Shown piece after piece: positions 25,778 through 38,640 of a stretch of 64,000 nucleotides of DNA. This DNA comes from Paragonimus westermani (lineage: Eukaryota; Platyhelminthes; Trematoda; Plagiorchiida; Troglotrematidae): the NCBI GenBank assembly GCA_008508345.1, contig QNGE01000429.1, positions 136,642-200,641 on the forward strand, read 5' to 3'. Under the pieces are notes generated by a model. That model saw nothing but the letters and a program-made list of their open reading frames with translations, did not search any database and had not been told where the DNA came from. Within the stretch, counting starts at the first letter, position 1; every line of letters starts with the position of its first letter. The translations under genes and the position numbers were made by a program.

Positions 25778-25874
25778 ATCTCTTCGTATTGTTCGTCCAC
25801 TCTCCGCATCCTCCACAAGAGGTGAAAACTCCCGCCCAGATGAAAAACCAAACTTCAGTAGCTCCTGGAAATAG
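25778..25874 (+). CDS. Probable terminal exon of the Ser/Thr/Pro-rich protein
   Basis: After CCTTTTGTCCGCAG the first base completes the Ser codon split by the upstream donor. The frame then continues SLRIVRPLSASSTRGENS and on to FSSSWK and a TAG at 25872-25874, 31 full codons after the junction. The same Ser/Arg-rich character as the end of the previous exon (RRARPTSS) supports the join. Two doubts remain: AG/GTATTC overlaps the stop and could be a donor, and an internal AG/GTGAAA (near 25816) could end the exon earlier, either of which would change the C-terminus. No consensus AATAAA lies immediately downstream. Confidence 0.5.
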
Positions 25875-28800
25875 GTATTCTGTGCATAATTTGTTGGAAG
25901 AATCGACTGAAGGCCAGCACACCTCTTCGGTTGTCTGATGTCAGCACACTTGTGAAAGTCAGGGCAAGACCACCTGTAAATATTGATCAAGCATCCGACG
26001 TCATGTGACAATATGTTGTGTTTGAATCCTGTGTTCTACTCATGTTCAAATGCACTTCAGACGTTTTTTTGGATGTAAATGCTTTTTGTCCATACACATC
26101 TTTCGTCGTGTTGGAGTGATATATTTGTTAAATTTCATATAACAATGTATGTTAGATAGCAAGGTTGATAACATATCAACTGATTCAAAATCGATGTAAA
26201 ACTGATGTCAGTTAATTGTGGACCTCAACTTCCGCAAAGATAGTTATCACAAAATGGGTTCACAGAAGCAGATTTGGGGGGAAGACAAGTCACACTGGTT
26301 ACACATGGCGAAAAGTTTGTTTGCCACCGAATCATGGTCAGAGTAATAATGTGTTGAGCTCGAGATCTAACGACCATCCAGAAAGAAAAGGAGGAAACTT
26401 GGATTTTGATGAATATTTTCGTAAAACTAGCTGTTACAACCAAATTATCTTTTTGAAAGTAAACATTCTAAATGTGCCCCAGTGAATCCGTCATTGTTCA
26501 AGCTGGCCACTTATAATACGGTTGGATGCTGTCATAGACCACTAATCAGGGGAGCCTGGTTTCGAACTTCGTTACGCATCAAATGAGCGATAAAACTCGA
26601 TAAAGGACCCCGAAGCACTTATGGATACTTCACGCCATGTGTTCATTCTGCACTAGTATGCCTCATCAAACAAACCGATCGAAGGTTAATTAGTCAGTAA
26701 CACAAAATGATCTACTGGTTACTGCTCCTCGTTATCATCTGGTTAAAACAGTAGCACACAGGATTGATTCGTTTGTTGTTGTCCACTGTAAGTAAACGAT
26801 CCCGTTTTTCGTAGCATTCACAATGGACTGTTTTTCGACGCATTCATAAGTATTTTACGTTTTGCAGTGAAAGGAAAATGCTGCCGCATTTTCTGCGTTC
26901 AGTAACTCCTATTTGAGTTTGAAAAAATGCACCATCTATTCAGCAGAAAGAGAATAACTTGAAGATTTCCAAGCCTTTTTGGGATTGGGACGTTCATTTT
27001 TGCTGAACTACGTAAGAAACAGGTTCTCCTTTTGGTGTAGTCGAAATTAACGTAACTTAGGTACGTCATTTATGCCACGCAGTTAATTGTTTCCACGAAT
27101 GATCAATTAGCACAGGTCTCACACTGTAACTCAAGATTATAGAAATCCGGTTGGTGGTTCTGCTATATAACGAACTGCTTGGTACAATTTGCAGTCAAGA
27201 GTTTGCAAAACTATTAAATCAGCTAATGCTTTTTACGACGAAGGCATTATCGAATTTTTATGACCGTATGTCACGAGGACCACTCTTACTGTCGAAAATG
27301 CACAACGCAACTATGGGCGTGACCTCGAACACGTAGGCATGTTTTACCAACATTTGTCAAGTAACTTAGCATTGATGCGTTCGATCTTTATTTAATTACG
27401 CTTCTTGTTACCTGAACAAACCCGCCACTCCAGTGTTAACTCGCTAGATGTGCAACAACAAACGTTCCACTTGATGTGCCAGTAACGCTCAGTCAAGTGC
27501 ACTTGATCTGGAACACCACAGATTGTAGTGACAACGTGATCAGCCAAAGATTTCGGACTTACGCTTGAAGTCTGGTTAACAATAGCCAGGTCTCCTTTTT
27601 GAATCCAGGTTAGCAAGTTTAGTGTGGTAGGGTAACCTTGCGTCCAGTTTCTGATGGTTGCATCTCAACAACAGTCGTTGAATTTTAGAGCGCTCGCTCG
27701 ACTTCTGACAAACGATAGTTGGACTTACCTTCTACCAGGCAGTTATGTTTGCATTCTTCCCCACAATACCTCTCACCTTCATTCCCAAGCTTACCGACGT
27801 CTTTCACTGGTTGTGATAAAAAGTTTCACTCTGTCTGTCATTCTTTGTGAGCCACTCAGCGTGATGTCCGGTGCATACAAACATTATCTGTTTCCTCTTA
27901 TCTTAAATGTATCCGTGAATTCTATGTGAAAGGATGATGAACAACCAACGGAAAAAATAGAACAAGAAGGATCGACACCCAAATGTACCCTACATTTTCG
28001 TGTGCTCAGTCATGTGTGAGATGTTACTTGTTTGTACGTGTATCTATGGTACATCCCAACGTTTGTGTTTGTTACAATAGGTTGCCGCCACCATAATCTT
28101 ATAGAATTATGGGCTAACGGTGAATAGGTGGGTGTATACTGCAGCCGCTTATGACCATGTGTTTTCATCATCAGGCGTTACCCGACAAGTATTCATTCAA
28201 AAAACGTAAGTTGGTCATCTGCTGTCAATTGCTGCGCGTACTGACAAATGTTCATCAGGACTAACCTGTTCCAACCAATAAACGAAGTGTTGCATTAGGC
28301 CATCGTCCCATTTCCCGAACAAACATTCATTGCCCTGAGATTCTAGGTCTGTCGGCCTTAGAACTCAAATAGATGCTTCAGATCACCAAAACGAAAGATG
28401 AATCTTCAAGCAACGTGTCATTCAGTAGCTTGTGTCTCCATAATTGTCAGATTCTTATGAGTTCACTAGGTGAAACATCGCACTCCCTCTAATTCACGTC
28501 GCTTTTTACAGAAACTGTTAGCTGGCAACCGCTTGTTCACTGCTGGCTTACTGATATTTTGAGCCTGCTGACAGTGTGCTTCGTCTGTCTGCTAGCTTAC
28601 AACCCGCTACCCAGAATACAGACTACTGAAATCAACTTCAATCAATGTAAGCTAGCCTCTGCTATGTAAGTAGGTTCAACGGCTAACGATAAACAATAAT
28701 GCAAAGTAAAATATTGGTTGCAGTGAGGCAATTGGTGTAATACGTTGGTTGTATTTCTGACACACTTGAGTAGATATCTATAGCAAACAAATGCAGTTTG

Positions 28801-31800
28801 AATTGGAAAACTTTTGTTTTGTAGGTAGATTGTATATAAATGGCTATTCTGAACCGTCTTATAGGCAAACCATAGAACATTTCCATCAAATTCTCGCAGA
28901 ATCCCACGGTCGATATTTGCCAATTGTAGTAACTGGTCATTCTGATCATGCGTTTGAAGGTCAGCACCAGTTTAGCAGTACGACCTAAGCAGTGGTTCCT
29001 CTTAGAGGGTCTTCTCATGACGGACATGTTCCCTGTAGCGATAAGTTCGACCACTGGCCCAGAACTCCCGTGAATACTGAAAACCCACAGCAAGCTACCT
29101 TCATATCCGACCTTTGGACCGCATTTTTGTTCATAGTTTGGCTTGATCCCCCGTGGTTTTCACTGTAATTTTATCTCAAAGTTTGAATCCCAGGCTACGT
29201 AAGACGCGTGGTTTGACCATTCTGGAGCCACCCCATGTTGTACTACTCCGTTGGGGGTCATTAGTTATCCGGGTTTACACGGACAAGTATCACTTCTTTC
29301 ACAGCTTAACAAATCTTGCTATGGCTAGGCGGACTGCAAATATCGTATCCGAGCGAACTAACTGTAAACCACAGATTACTAGTAGTTTGAGTTTACCTTG
29401 GTTACCAAATGTGGTCAAAAATCTCACCTGGAAACGTGTCTGAAAGAAACTAATTATACGTCATTCTGATTAAATTCGCTGGGTGCCAGTAAGTGAGTTA
29501 TTGAGACCTCGGGACCGTTACATCAAAGCTATCCGCCTATGCCATCAAACAATGCAAGCAAACAGTCCGCAGATGCGAACATTACAAAAATAACTAGAGT
29601 GAGTAAAATACCATAAGAGTAATTTCTGTTCCTAAAACAGTTCATTTCAATTTCGTTGATGAAACACGGTACACCGGTTGTCTAAATAACCTTCTTATTA
29701 ATATAATATCGGCAACACACTAGTTTTATGTACTTTGAAGGGTAACGATAGAATTTGAACACTCTAGTGTAGAGGGGACTTTGAGGAAAAGGTTATTTCA
29801 TTAGATCCATTGTACGTTCCATGATGCATTTGAGAAACTCTGGAAGTAGATGAGCAAAGTACATACGCAAACAGAGGGTGCTACTACCACGTGGCATTTT
29901 ATTATGCATTGTTGCTCCTCTAATATGAACACGGCTTATTTAGTATCAGCGGTGGCACAAACTTTTAAGAAACGTTGTGCAAAATGCAACATTAGCCTTA
30001 CTAAATTTAACTAGAGTAATAGGCAGTGCGAAATGATATAATGAGAGCTTCTTTCTTAACATAACAGTGTACTCTTTAATAGTGTCGCGTAAACCGCCAA
30101 TTCAGGTGAGTGGGCTACAGAAGCGACTTATTCTTATCTACTCAGCTAAATGTGTCCTTGAATACGGACTATCACTTACACAGTTGGAACATGTCATACA
30201 GGTCAGTGAGCATTACAGGCATGAGGTTCCTTAACCTCAAAGGCGATAGACCGGGGTTGTTAGTGGATTGTCTGAAGGCTGTCGAAGAGGGCCTTTGAGG
30301 TATGGCAGAAGCCGTTGCTTTATTATTCTTGGTTTCCACATCTGTGTGCCCAGAAACGATCCCCACGAACCAACCACCGCGTTTGAACTGATGGCCGAGT
30401 GGCCGTGTGCATCTAAGGTCAGGTTCAATTAATCGACACTTTTGGATTTGAACACGTTAAAAAGTTTAGCATAGTTCTTGCCGAGCAGCTCGTATCTCTA
30501 ACAGACAGGCTGAAATTTTGTTCACAAATATGTTGTATCCGTCATGAGCATAATTGAGTTTTACTGAACTTCCTCGTATTCCTGAAGTGTTTTTATATCC
30601 CTGATATAGGCATTCGGTTTTTGCAAACAGTTTATTGCAATAACATTCAACGGTTCAACCACAAATCGATGGCCAAATTCAGCAAATGATAAAACGAAAC
30701 GGAATAATTAGATGAAGTACTTCACGTATTTTTCTGCAACCCTGATGACGTCACCCTCTCCGTTTCAGTAGATAAGTGTGTGGACTAATACGTAAGACTC
30801 AATCGTGGATCGTTGTTCCTATTTCCGGGCGTGCACACTTCTAACACAACTTACCAAGAACAGAACGGCTACCCATCCTCGTGTCAGTGGTCACTAGAAC
30901 CAGTTGTTTTCAAACACTACTCTCAACTCCTGTAGAATTGATGATGCCTGATCTTCCATAGAACAATCACAATCGGTTTATCGGCTCACAATAAAAAAGT
31001 GCAACAACAAAGAAAAGTAGGTGTTCGGTTTTCCAAGTTAATTTTCGTGATAAGCCTACCTTCTCGAAGTAAGTCTATTTAAATTGTTTTTTACTGGCTG
31101 CTGCACCGTGACCGATAGAACGCCGTTTTCATTATTACTCGCGATGGCTACAAAGTCCGATAAAAAAACGACGGCTTTGGCCGCTACATCTTCCTTGAAA
31201 CAAGGAGTTTCCTGAGGAAATTCGTTTAAATCTTTAATTCACTTAACATGCAAAAGTCAAAGCGTGATCGTATCGGGTGCGCATAAAACTGAAGTTGGCC
31301 AATGGACCAGTGATGCATATTACGTCACTCGGTTATAGTGGGCGATCTGGTTGGCATCTTACTGAATTGTAAGAGCGCTTCCCAGACATCGACTGTTTGT
31401 AAGATGTTCAAAATAAGATCTTAAAATTTTGGTGCCACCAACACTGTAGTACATAATTATGTGCTAGAAAGCAGGTTTCGCTAGTACCCGCTTATATGAG
31501 TTATACGTGTCGAATTTCTGTTCGTCCTCTTAAACTTTAATCTTACCAGGAATTTGAGCATGCCTCTTGTTTGGAGAACAGCGTGATTAATTTCTCCTTC
31601 ATACTCAAAGATTTCCCACTATTGGGTTAGTCCTAAATAATATATACATTTACTGTACACCTCAATGATTAAAATATTACGCTTACACTGGGGCAAACGT
31701 ATTGATGGTTATGAGGGGAAATAAGTTCATTCGGTTAATGAAAACGTTGCAAACTATCCACTTATCAGGCCCCACTTTTACTCGACTAAGAAAATGATTC

Positions 31801-33000
31801 ACTTGGGAAACGGTTTTCATGAAACTGAACTCTCCAATTGTATGAGGTCACGTGTTCTTAGTCGATAGCAATCTTTGTTCTTTTGGGGGACAATTAACAT
31901 TTTTACAACCACAAAGTATGAAACATCATTTCATCGGGAAAGATAATAAAAATGGTACTTCAGTGAAGTAAATGATTTATCCACGCACGAATGTCGAATA
32001 AATTAAAATGAGTAAAATTAATTAACAGCATGAATTCAGTCAAAAATTGGACACGCGGGAGTTCGGTCAATACGGTTAGTGTATGTTTGTGTGTGTGTAT
32101 GCATACGTAGGTTGGCCACATCACACGAGGCATCGCGTAGCAGTGTAGACGGAGTAAGAGATTCCTGTCCAAATATGGTGCTTCGAGACGTCGGCCGTTA
32201 ATCAATGTCATGTTGACTTTCAATAGAATCTACTAAGTTATTGCAGTTGAGTTGTTAATCTAGTCAGTGGTTTAGACCGCAAGCTTGAGCAATCAAATGA
32301 CCTTACCTAAAATGGTCGCGAAGTATTTGAAAACAATTATACATTTCGCATTTCGCTGCATTTCTTTGGAAGATATTGGAAACTCTCCGAATGGAAAGTA
32401 TTCAAACTTGAACTGCTAGACCTATTGGAAAACCAGCATGTATATCACTGAGTCACGCATGCTATGTGAGTCTAGTAAAGGCTGCTGACAGAGGCTGACA
32501 AACGGGACTGCTCTAAAATCCCAGAAAGTGTCCAGAAAGGTGTGATTGAAGGAAGTAAATTTTGTACGGTACTATAGGAAATGTGTGAAGTTTCAAATGT
32601 AGACAGACCAGCTTTCCAAGAAATTGAGCAGAGGACAAAACAAACTATAACATTGTACAGTGTACTTGCGAATTAGTTGGAAAATGTTTTTTTAAATCAA
32701 TAAAATCGTAACAAGTAAATCAAAATGATGATGAAGAAAAATCACAAACGAGAAATTTTTGGAATGTGTGATAAAAGATTTCAGATAATCAATCCACACG
32801 ATTAGGCGGAGAAGATTGGGAAGTATCTTAAGCAAAACATCTCACATTGCCCTGCTATTTTGGCAGAAAAACAAACAAAATCAAAATAGGCAGTCCAGCT
32901 GTTTCATTATAAACTAGCCAGTAACATGCTAATCGCTGCCTTTTCCTTCTCTAACCTATATTTATAAAATAGTACGTATTACCAATAAGCATTAAGTAGA
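25875..33000. other. Gene-poor AT-rich stretch
   Basis: No recognisable coding region. A GGCCGAGTGG / GGTTCAATTA pair at 30390-30430 resembles pol III A and B boxes but is too compressed to be a tRNA, and could be a SINE relic. GAGCCTGGTTTCGAAC at 26552 resembles a lone B box. Short frames (27654-27929 plus, 28683-29093 minus, 29153-29443 plus, 31960-32223 minus) have no further support. Confidence 0.35.
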
Positions 33001-35453
33001 TTGTTGAGAAAGTAGGCTGTTGCGAAACTGACAATACCGTCGGTATAGCATAAGTATCAAACCAGCTTATAAACCTGATCGCTGTTGAACCCAGATCACA
33101 CAGGCCATTTGTGACGCAGATACATTAGCATGCGGCACGCGGGTACATGGAATAAACAAACATTGGATCTCTGAGAAATCCTCGGAGTTGTTGGAAGCCA
33201 GACAGAACATCCCTCCTGGCAGTTCACATAACAAGTCTAGAAGAGAGGTCCGTAAGAAACTGAAACGTAGCCTAAATGCTGATCGTGAGGCTTGGTTATT
33301 GGGAAACGTTAAGGAAATGGAGACGGCTTTTGCCCCAGGAAACACTGGCAAACTGTTTAAGCTTATACGTGCCACTGGTCCCATGCGACCATCTGTGAGT
33401 AAAGCTATCATCGAGACAGATGGCACATTCATCTATAATGAGTCCAGAAGGTTAGAACGATGGGCGGAACACTTTGAGGGTCAGATTAACTGGCTTCCCG
33501 CTTCTACTGCGTTGCCACCACAAACTTGTAACGTAGTGCCCTGGTCGATAGACTTGGAACCACCCACTGCGACTAAGGTCTGCAATTGCACTGCGGCTCT
33601 AATGTGTAATAGAGCTGCTGGTCCAGATGACCCCGTACCGACAGTTTTCAACGAAGGGAAAGAGGCATTAGTAGAGGCTTTAACTCATTTGTTTTAACTT
33701 GTGTGGACGACGGAAACCATCTCCCGGAGTTGGGATCACTCGATAATAGTTCCTATATTCAGGAAAGTTATAATGGGCTCTTGCGAAAATCAGAGGAGAG
33801 TTAGTTTGACCTCAGTCATTTCTAGGGTTCTAGCATCCATCATACTTCGCCGACTCACTGCAGCTCGAGAGGTAAACATTAGGGAAGAATAGGCACGATT
33901 TCGTCCCGGGCGGGGATGTGTAGATCACATTTTCACTCTTCATCAAATTCTGGAGCAGCGTCATGTGTACCGCCAGCCAAAAATTGTTGTATTTCTCGAT
34001 TATAAAGTTGCGTTTGATTCGGTCGGTCGATCTACAACTTTAGAGTCGCTCAAACACAGAGATGTGTCGACTAAGTACGTAAGCGTACCGTCGGCAATTT
34101 ACTGTCATACTTCAGCTCAGATTAGAGTTTACGGTGAATTGTCTGACAGTTTCAGAACCATGAGTGACGTACGTCAAGGCTGTCCGATTTCATCGTTTTT
34201 GTTCAATTCCTTCATAGACGAAATAATGGAGGATTGTCTCTGGCACTCACAAGATGCCGGTGTGGACCTCCTAGCTGGTGAGAGACTGACTGATCTTGAT
34301 TATTCTGACGACAAGGTGTTGCTGTTTCACAACTTTCAAGTAGCACAAACAATGCTACACGCTATTTCACGTTCTTATAAATACTTTGGAATGCAGTTTG
34401 CAGCCTCAAAATGCAAAGTGCTTCTGCAGGATTGCTGTGACCACGTAGATTTGATGTTAGATAATTTAGTGATGGAAGTTGTTGACCGGTTTGTATACCT
34501 TGGAAGCTGCATCAGCGGCGGCGGCGGTGGAGGTAGATGGAATGAAATGGAAGCACGCATCTCTAAGGCTATGGCGGTATTCGCTAATGTGAGACATCTC
34601 TGGCGACAGAGGGATATTTATCTGAAGCTTAGAGGTCATGTATATAAGACAACGGTGAGGGCCGTATTACTTTACGGCAGCGAGACCTGGCCGCTCAGGC
34701 AAGGTGGGAGACGTGGAACGTCTTCAAGTATTTGACCACCGATGTCTGCTTTCAACCGCTCGTATCGAGTGGCACCATCGAGTAAGTAACGAAGAGGTCA
34801 TGAAGGGGGTTTTTGGTAGTGATTGTCAAACGAGTTCTTTTTTTCAATCTCTACGCTTGCACAAGCTTAGATGGTTAGGTCACGTACTAAGGATGCCAAC
34901 TAGTCGTCTTCCACACCGAGCACTGTTCTCTGACACTGCGACCGACTGGTGTAAGGTGCGACGTAGACAAATAATGACCTGGCGTGGGGAAATAAAGTCG
35001 TTCACGAAGGGGTTGGCCACTGTGGGTCGTGTTCGTCTCCTGGGCTGGGGCCCTCGCGACTCACAGAGTGGGTGGCTGGAGACTCTAGGTGAGATGGCGG
35101 CTAATCGAGCTCAGTGGCGTGAATGCTGCCTTTGTTTGGCCGAGTTGTCTGTGAAGTAAGTGCATTTAATGACGCGAAGCAGTGAAAGCTGTATGAAAGC
35201 TGTCTCGCTGATGACGCCTTACTCTCACTTGCAACTCGGTTGTTTGTGTTGCAAGATGTAGGCAACTTGATGTTGAATGTTTGAATCTGGACTTAGTCAT
35301 TTTCAGTAGTTAGGTCCATTGCCGTCCTCGTTTTTCTCCATTCTCTCTTCATGTGTAGGGTTTGCTGTTTCTTCATGGTTGTTTGGCAGTTAAGCATTAG
35401 TGTGAACCACTGATATACTGTTGTCTATGAGGACGATGATGATGATGATAATG
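33001..35453 (+). mobile_element. RTE-like non-LTR retrotransposon, 5'-truncated, with possible target-site duplication
   Basis: The element carries the reverse transcriptase and C-terminal region but no endonuclease, so it is 5'-truncated, as is usual for target-primed insertion. The 3' end is a non-coding segment of about 290 bp finishing in a short GAT-rich repeat (35431-35456), the type of tail seen in RTE-clade elements rather than poly(A). ATTAAGTAGA occurs at 32991-33000 and again at 35454-35463, exactly flanking the element, and is proposed as the target-site duplication. Clade assignment rests on motif style; CR1-like alternatives are not excluded. Confidence 0.75.
33089..35159 (+). 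pseudogene. Non-LTR reverse transcriptase, disabled
   Basis: After an upstream stop (33086-33088) one frame is readable to 34735 with two internal stops: TAA 33695-33697 and TAG 33890-33892, the latter probably CAG to TAG in the segment preceding ARFRPGRGCVDHIFTL. Domains in order: a linker (LLEARQNIPPG, MGPVARISL is antisense and not used), a WAEHFEGQ block, RAAGPDDPVP, RT motif 1 (SIIVPIF), motif A (VVFLDYKVAFDSV), motif B (VRQGCPISSFLFN), motif C (YSDD, near 34295, where active relatives usually have YADD), and a VYLGSCIS segment. A Gly run coded by GGC repeats (34515-34535) is unusual. A frameshift near 34700 moves the rest (ERLQVFDHRCL, LRWLGHVLRMP, ending at 35159) to another frame. The copy is inactive. 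Confidence 0.88.
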
Positions 35454-35463
35454 ATTAAGTAGA

Positions 35464-37731
35464 CTAGTTGACAGACAACTAATCAGTTTCGTACGGGTAA
35501 AAGGCCCCTGTTTTCTTAGGCTATTCTAAAGTTTGGTAACAGCGCTCGATATGTCAAAGAAAAATTTCCGTTTAAATAATCGGTAATTGCATATAAAGCG
35601 TAGATTGTGGGATTTTTAGCTCGCAGAAACAACATTAACAGAACTCACCACGACGTCAACCGGAAGCTTGTGTAACAGACTAAATACGCAACCGTTTCCA
35701 TATGACGATCAACTTATAATTAAGATGTACACTATCATCACCGCCCTTCGCGCAAATGACCTGGGAACCAGATGGAAAACCGTAGGCTTACTACAAAAAA
35801 GGTGACAGGATAGAAAATATCTGCGGTCAACAGTTACGCTGCTAGTCAGAAAGATGAGCATTTTTAAAGCTGCCTGCGCACAATTCTAAAAGTTGGCACG
35901 TAAGAACCGGTAAAAAAATACCACATAAACATGAGTGACCTAGAAATACTGTAAGAGAATCGAGGCCTTGGTTTAATAGAAGATTATCCTTTTATCTACA
36001 TTGGAAGTATTCAGAAAAGATGCAGGTTATGTGTAATACTCTGAATGTTTACATTTTTAGTGAGAGCAATGTCAACTATCTTTGCTGACTTACGAATGCA
36101 AAGGAGCTTCACATTTCACTTTGTAAAGTAATTCAAGTTTCAATCTTTGCTCTGATCCGTTGGTCCTGAAAGACCTCCACGGGTTTTCAGGGTAAATTAG
36201 CGGCGAAGTCCCTCACTAATGAAATTGACTAAAAGTACGGAAACATCTGGTAAAAAAAACCTGTCTTGTGGAAAAAAAACTTTTTCAAATTTAAATGGAA
36301 GGAATTACTGTGTGCAAGGAATTGTGGAAACTTCTAGAACTAAAAACACAAATGTGCAGGCTGAACATCAACGAACTGAAAAGTCTTGTACGAAAATGTT
36401 TGATGAAGGATGAGAAAATGATAAATGGACACATGCGGGAATAAAGCGACTTGAACAATGGATTTCATGAAGTAGTTTTTACTTTTCCTTCTAAAACTTT
36501 TCGTTGGCCATGCACCATTAATTTGCTGTTGTTGCTTTTGTGAACAGCAAGAGGATTGTAAGCAACAGTACACACACTTCTTGTGCCATGCGATCAACAA
36601 AATGTTAATTGGAGCGGTAAGTGAATACAGTGAGCTGGCGAAATCCATTCTAGGATTATGCTGTTGCTGATCTGTATGCGGTCGACAGAACGGATATTTA
36701 TTTTGCAATATTTCCGGGCACGGTCATAGAGAATGCTGGTCTGTGCAGCATACGCAAGTAATCCAAGTGGCACCTAATCGTTAACTTACGCTGCTCACAA
36801 TCCTTCGAGAAAATCGCCTTCGTCAGTCATTCCAAAATCATCACGTCTCTACTATTTTCAAAAAACTACCTCTGAAAGTAAAATATATTTCAGAGAATTT
36901 GTAAAATGTCTGAGAAAAATAAATGAGATTAAGAACCCGAAAACTCAAAAATCTCGCGGAAGCTAGACTTTTGTACTGATTGTGCTGAAAATCCCTGAAA
37001 AACTACATAAATTACTCGTCAACCCAGAACCGGCAAAGTAACACATACCAAATCAATATTAACGAAACAGCTAGAAAATGTTTAAATAAAAGCCGTCTTG
37101 TGTTGAATTTTATATTGAGTGAAGGTTGAATCCAGCACAAATGCAAACTGCAAAACTTGAGTTGCGGAATTATCAGCATCTCACGTGATCAAACATTTTC
37201 AGCACAAGTTTACAAGCAAATCAGTTCCAGTGTAAAATATCTATCAGTACCATGCAATCCTGCGTCCTCCAATTCGGAACTCGACTGGTTGATTTGCAGG
37301 TTCGTGGATACACAAACAAAGATAATTCCAACAGTTCCTTGAAAATCTGAAAATCCTTCGGAAATTTCACCATGACTCATGAGTAATTTGTGACAACAGC
37401 AAGTGAACCAAGGGCGGAAGATGTAGTGCACCAAATATTGTGCTAACATCCCTGGTAAAACCAACAGTTATACAAATGGAACAGCAAAAATTGTAAAGGA
37501 ACAATCCAAAAATCCACCGCCGACTATTCCACAGGCTGATGTGACTTTGGAAAATATGTGGCAGTCTCTACAGCGGTAGACGCAGAAGAAAACTGTACCG
37601 TAAATTTCAAATTTATTTCAACGAGAAATGACAAAATGACAATGTCTGAATAGTATCCGATCTGTCCACATAATCAGCTAGTATTTCATATTCGTTCGTA
37701 GTTCAAAAGAAGCCCGTATCACTACTACCAA
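35464..37731. other. Gene-poor stretch
   Basis: Only short frames with no recognisable motif (for example 36340-36708 minus, 37210-37464 minus). Nothing further supported. Confidence 0.4.
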
Positions 37732-38640
37732 ATTTTCAAGTTGGCCATCACTCACATTTGATCGCAGCGTTCGCATTCAGATAGACTTTCCAGCCAGCCT
37801 CTTTCGAAAAGAAGCACTAGACTCGAGTTTCGCTCTCATTAGAGCTCGTCAGTAGTGCATATCCTTGCCACGGCCGGGATTTGAACTCCGGACATTCCAA
37901 TCATGAGGCAACCGTGTTAACCACTGCGCCATTGACCTCACATTAGGCACGACCGAATCATCAAATCTGAACGCTCAACCACTCTCGCTTGTGAGCAATG
38001 ATCAGGTTGCCCGATCGTCTCGAGAGGAGACACAGTTACTGCCTGTTAACTCCAATCGATAACCCCGCGATTAGGACTTCCGAGACAGGTCGAGATCACA
38101 GAACTCATTAAACCTGCAAGGCGATATTTTAGATTACTGATGAGTAGTCGGGGATTTGGTTTATTTTCAAGTTGACCATCACTCACATTTGATCGCAGCG
38201 TTCGCATTCAGATAGACTTTCCAGCCAGCCTCTTTCGAAAAGAAGCACTAGACTCGAGTTTCGCTCTCATTAGAGCTCGTCAGTAGTGCATATCCTTGCC
38301 ACGGCCGGGATTTGAACTCCGGACATTCCAATCATGAGGCAACCGTGTTAACCACTGCGCCATTGACCTCACATTAGGCACGACCGAATCATCAAATCTG
38401 AACGCTCAACCACTCTCGCTTGTGAGCAATGATCAGGTTGCCCGATCGTCTCGAGAGGAGACACAGTTACTGCCTGTTAACTCCAATCGATAACCCCGCG
38501 ATTAGGACTTCCGAGACAGGTCGAGATCACTGAATTCATTAAACCTGCAAGGCGATATTTTAGATTACTGATGAGTAGTCGGGGATTTGGTTTATTTTCA
38601 AGTTGACCATCACTCACATTTGATCGCAGCCTTCGCATTT
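37732..38640 (-). repeat. Tandem array of a 431-bp tRNA-derived SINE unit
   Basis: Matching positions recur exactly 431 bp apart (ATCGCAGC at 37761, 38192 and 38623), giving two complete units and a 42-bp start of a third, differing at only a few bases. On the minus strand each unit has a tRNA-like head: A box TGGCGCAGTGGTTAACACGG (complement of 37912-37931 and of 38343-38362) and B box GAGTTCAAATCCC (complement of about 37876-37889 and 38307-38320) with a paired CCGG/CCGG T stem. The tail has no poly(A). Related copies in the window are at 4.4-4.7, 12.6 and 16.5 kb. Near-identity implies a recent duplication or satellite-like expansion; short flatworm SINEs are known to form arrays. Confidence 0.85.

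Noticed and set aside
30385..30430. tRNA or SINE from GGCCGAGTGG and GGTTCAATTA boxes
   Set aside because: The boxes are too close for a tRNA-type promoter and no related copy was seen in the window.
33067..33432. 121-codon minus-strand frame
   Set aside because: It is the antisense shadow of the RT pseudogene; the plus frame carries the recognisable motifs.
38130..38165. CTGATGAG in the 431-bp unit as a hammerhead core, as in schistosome SM-alpha repeats
   Set aside because: No GAAA box or stem II follows, and the motif lies on the strand opposite to the tRNA-like head.
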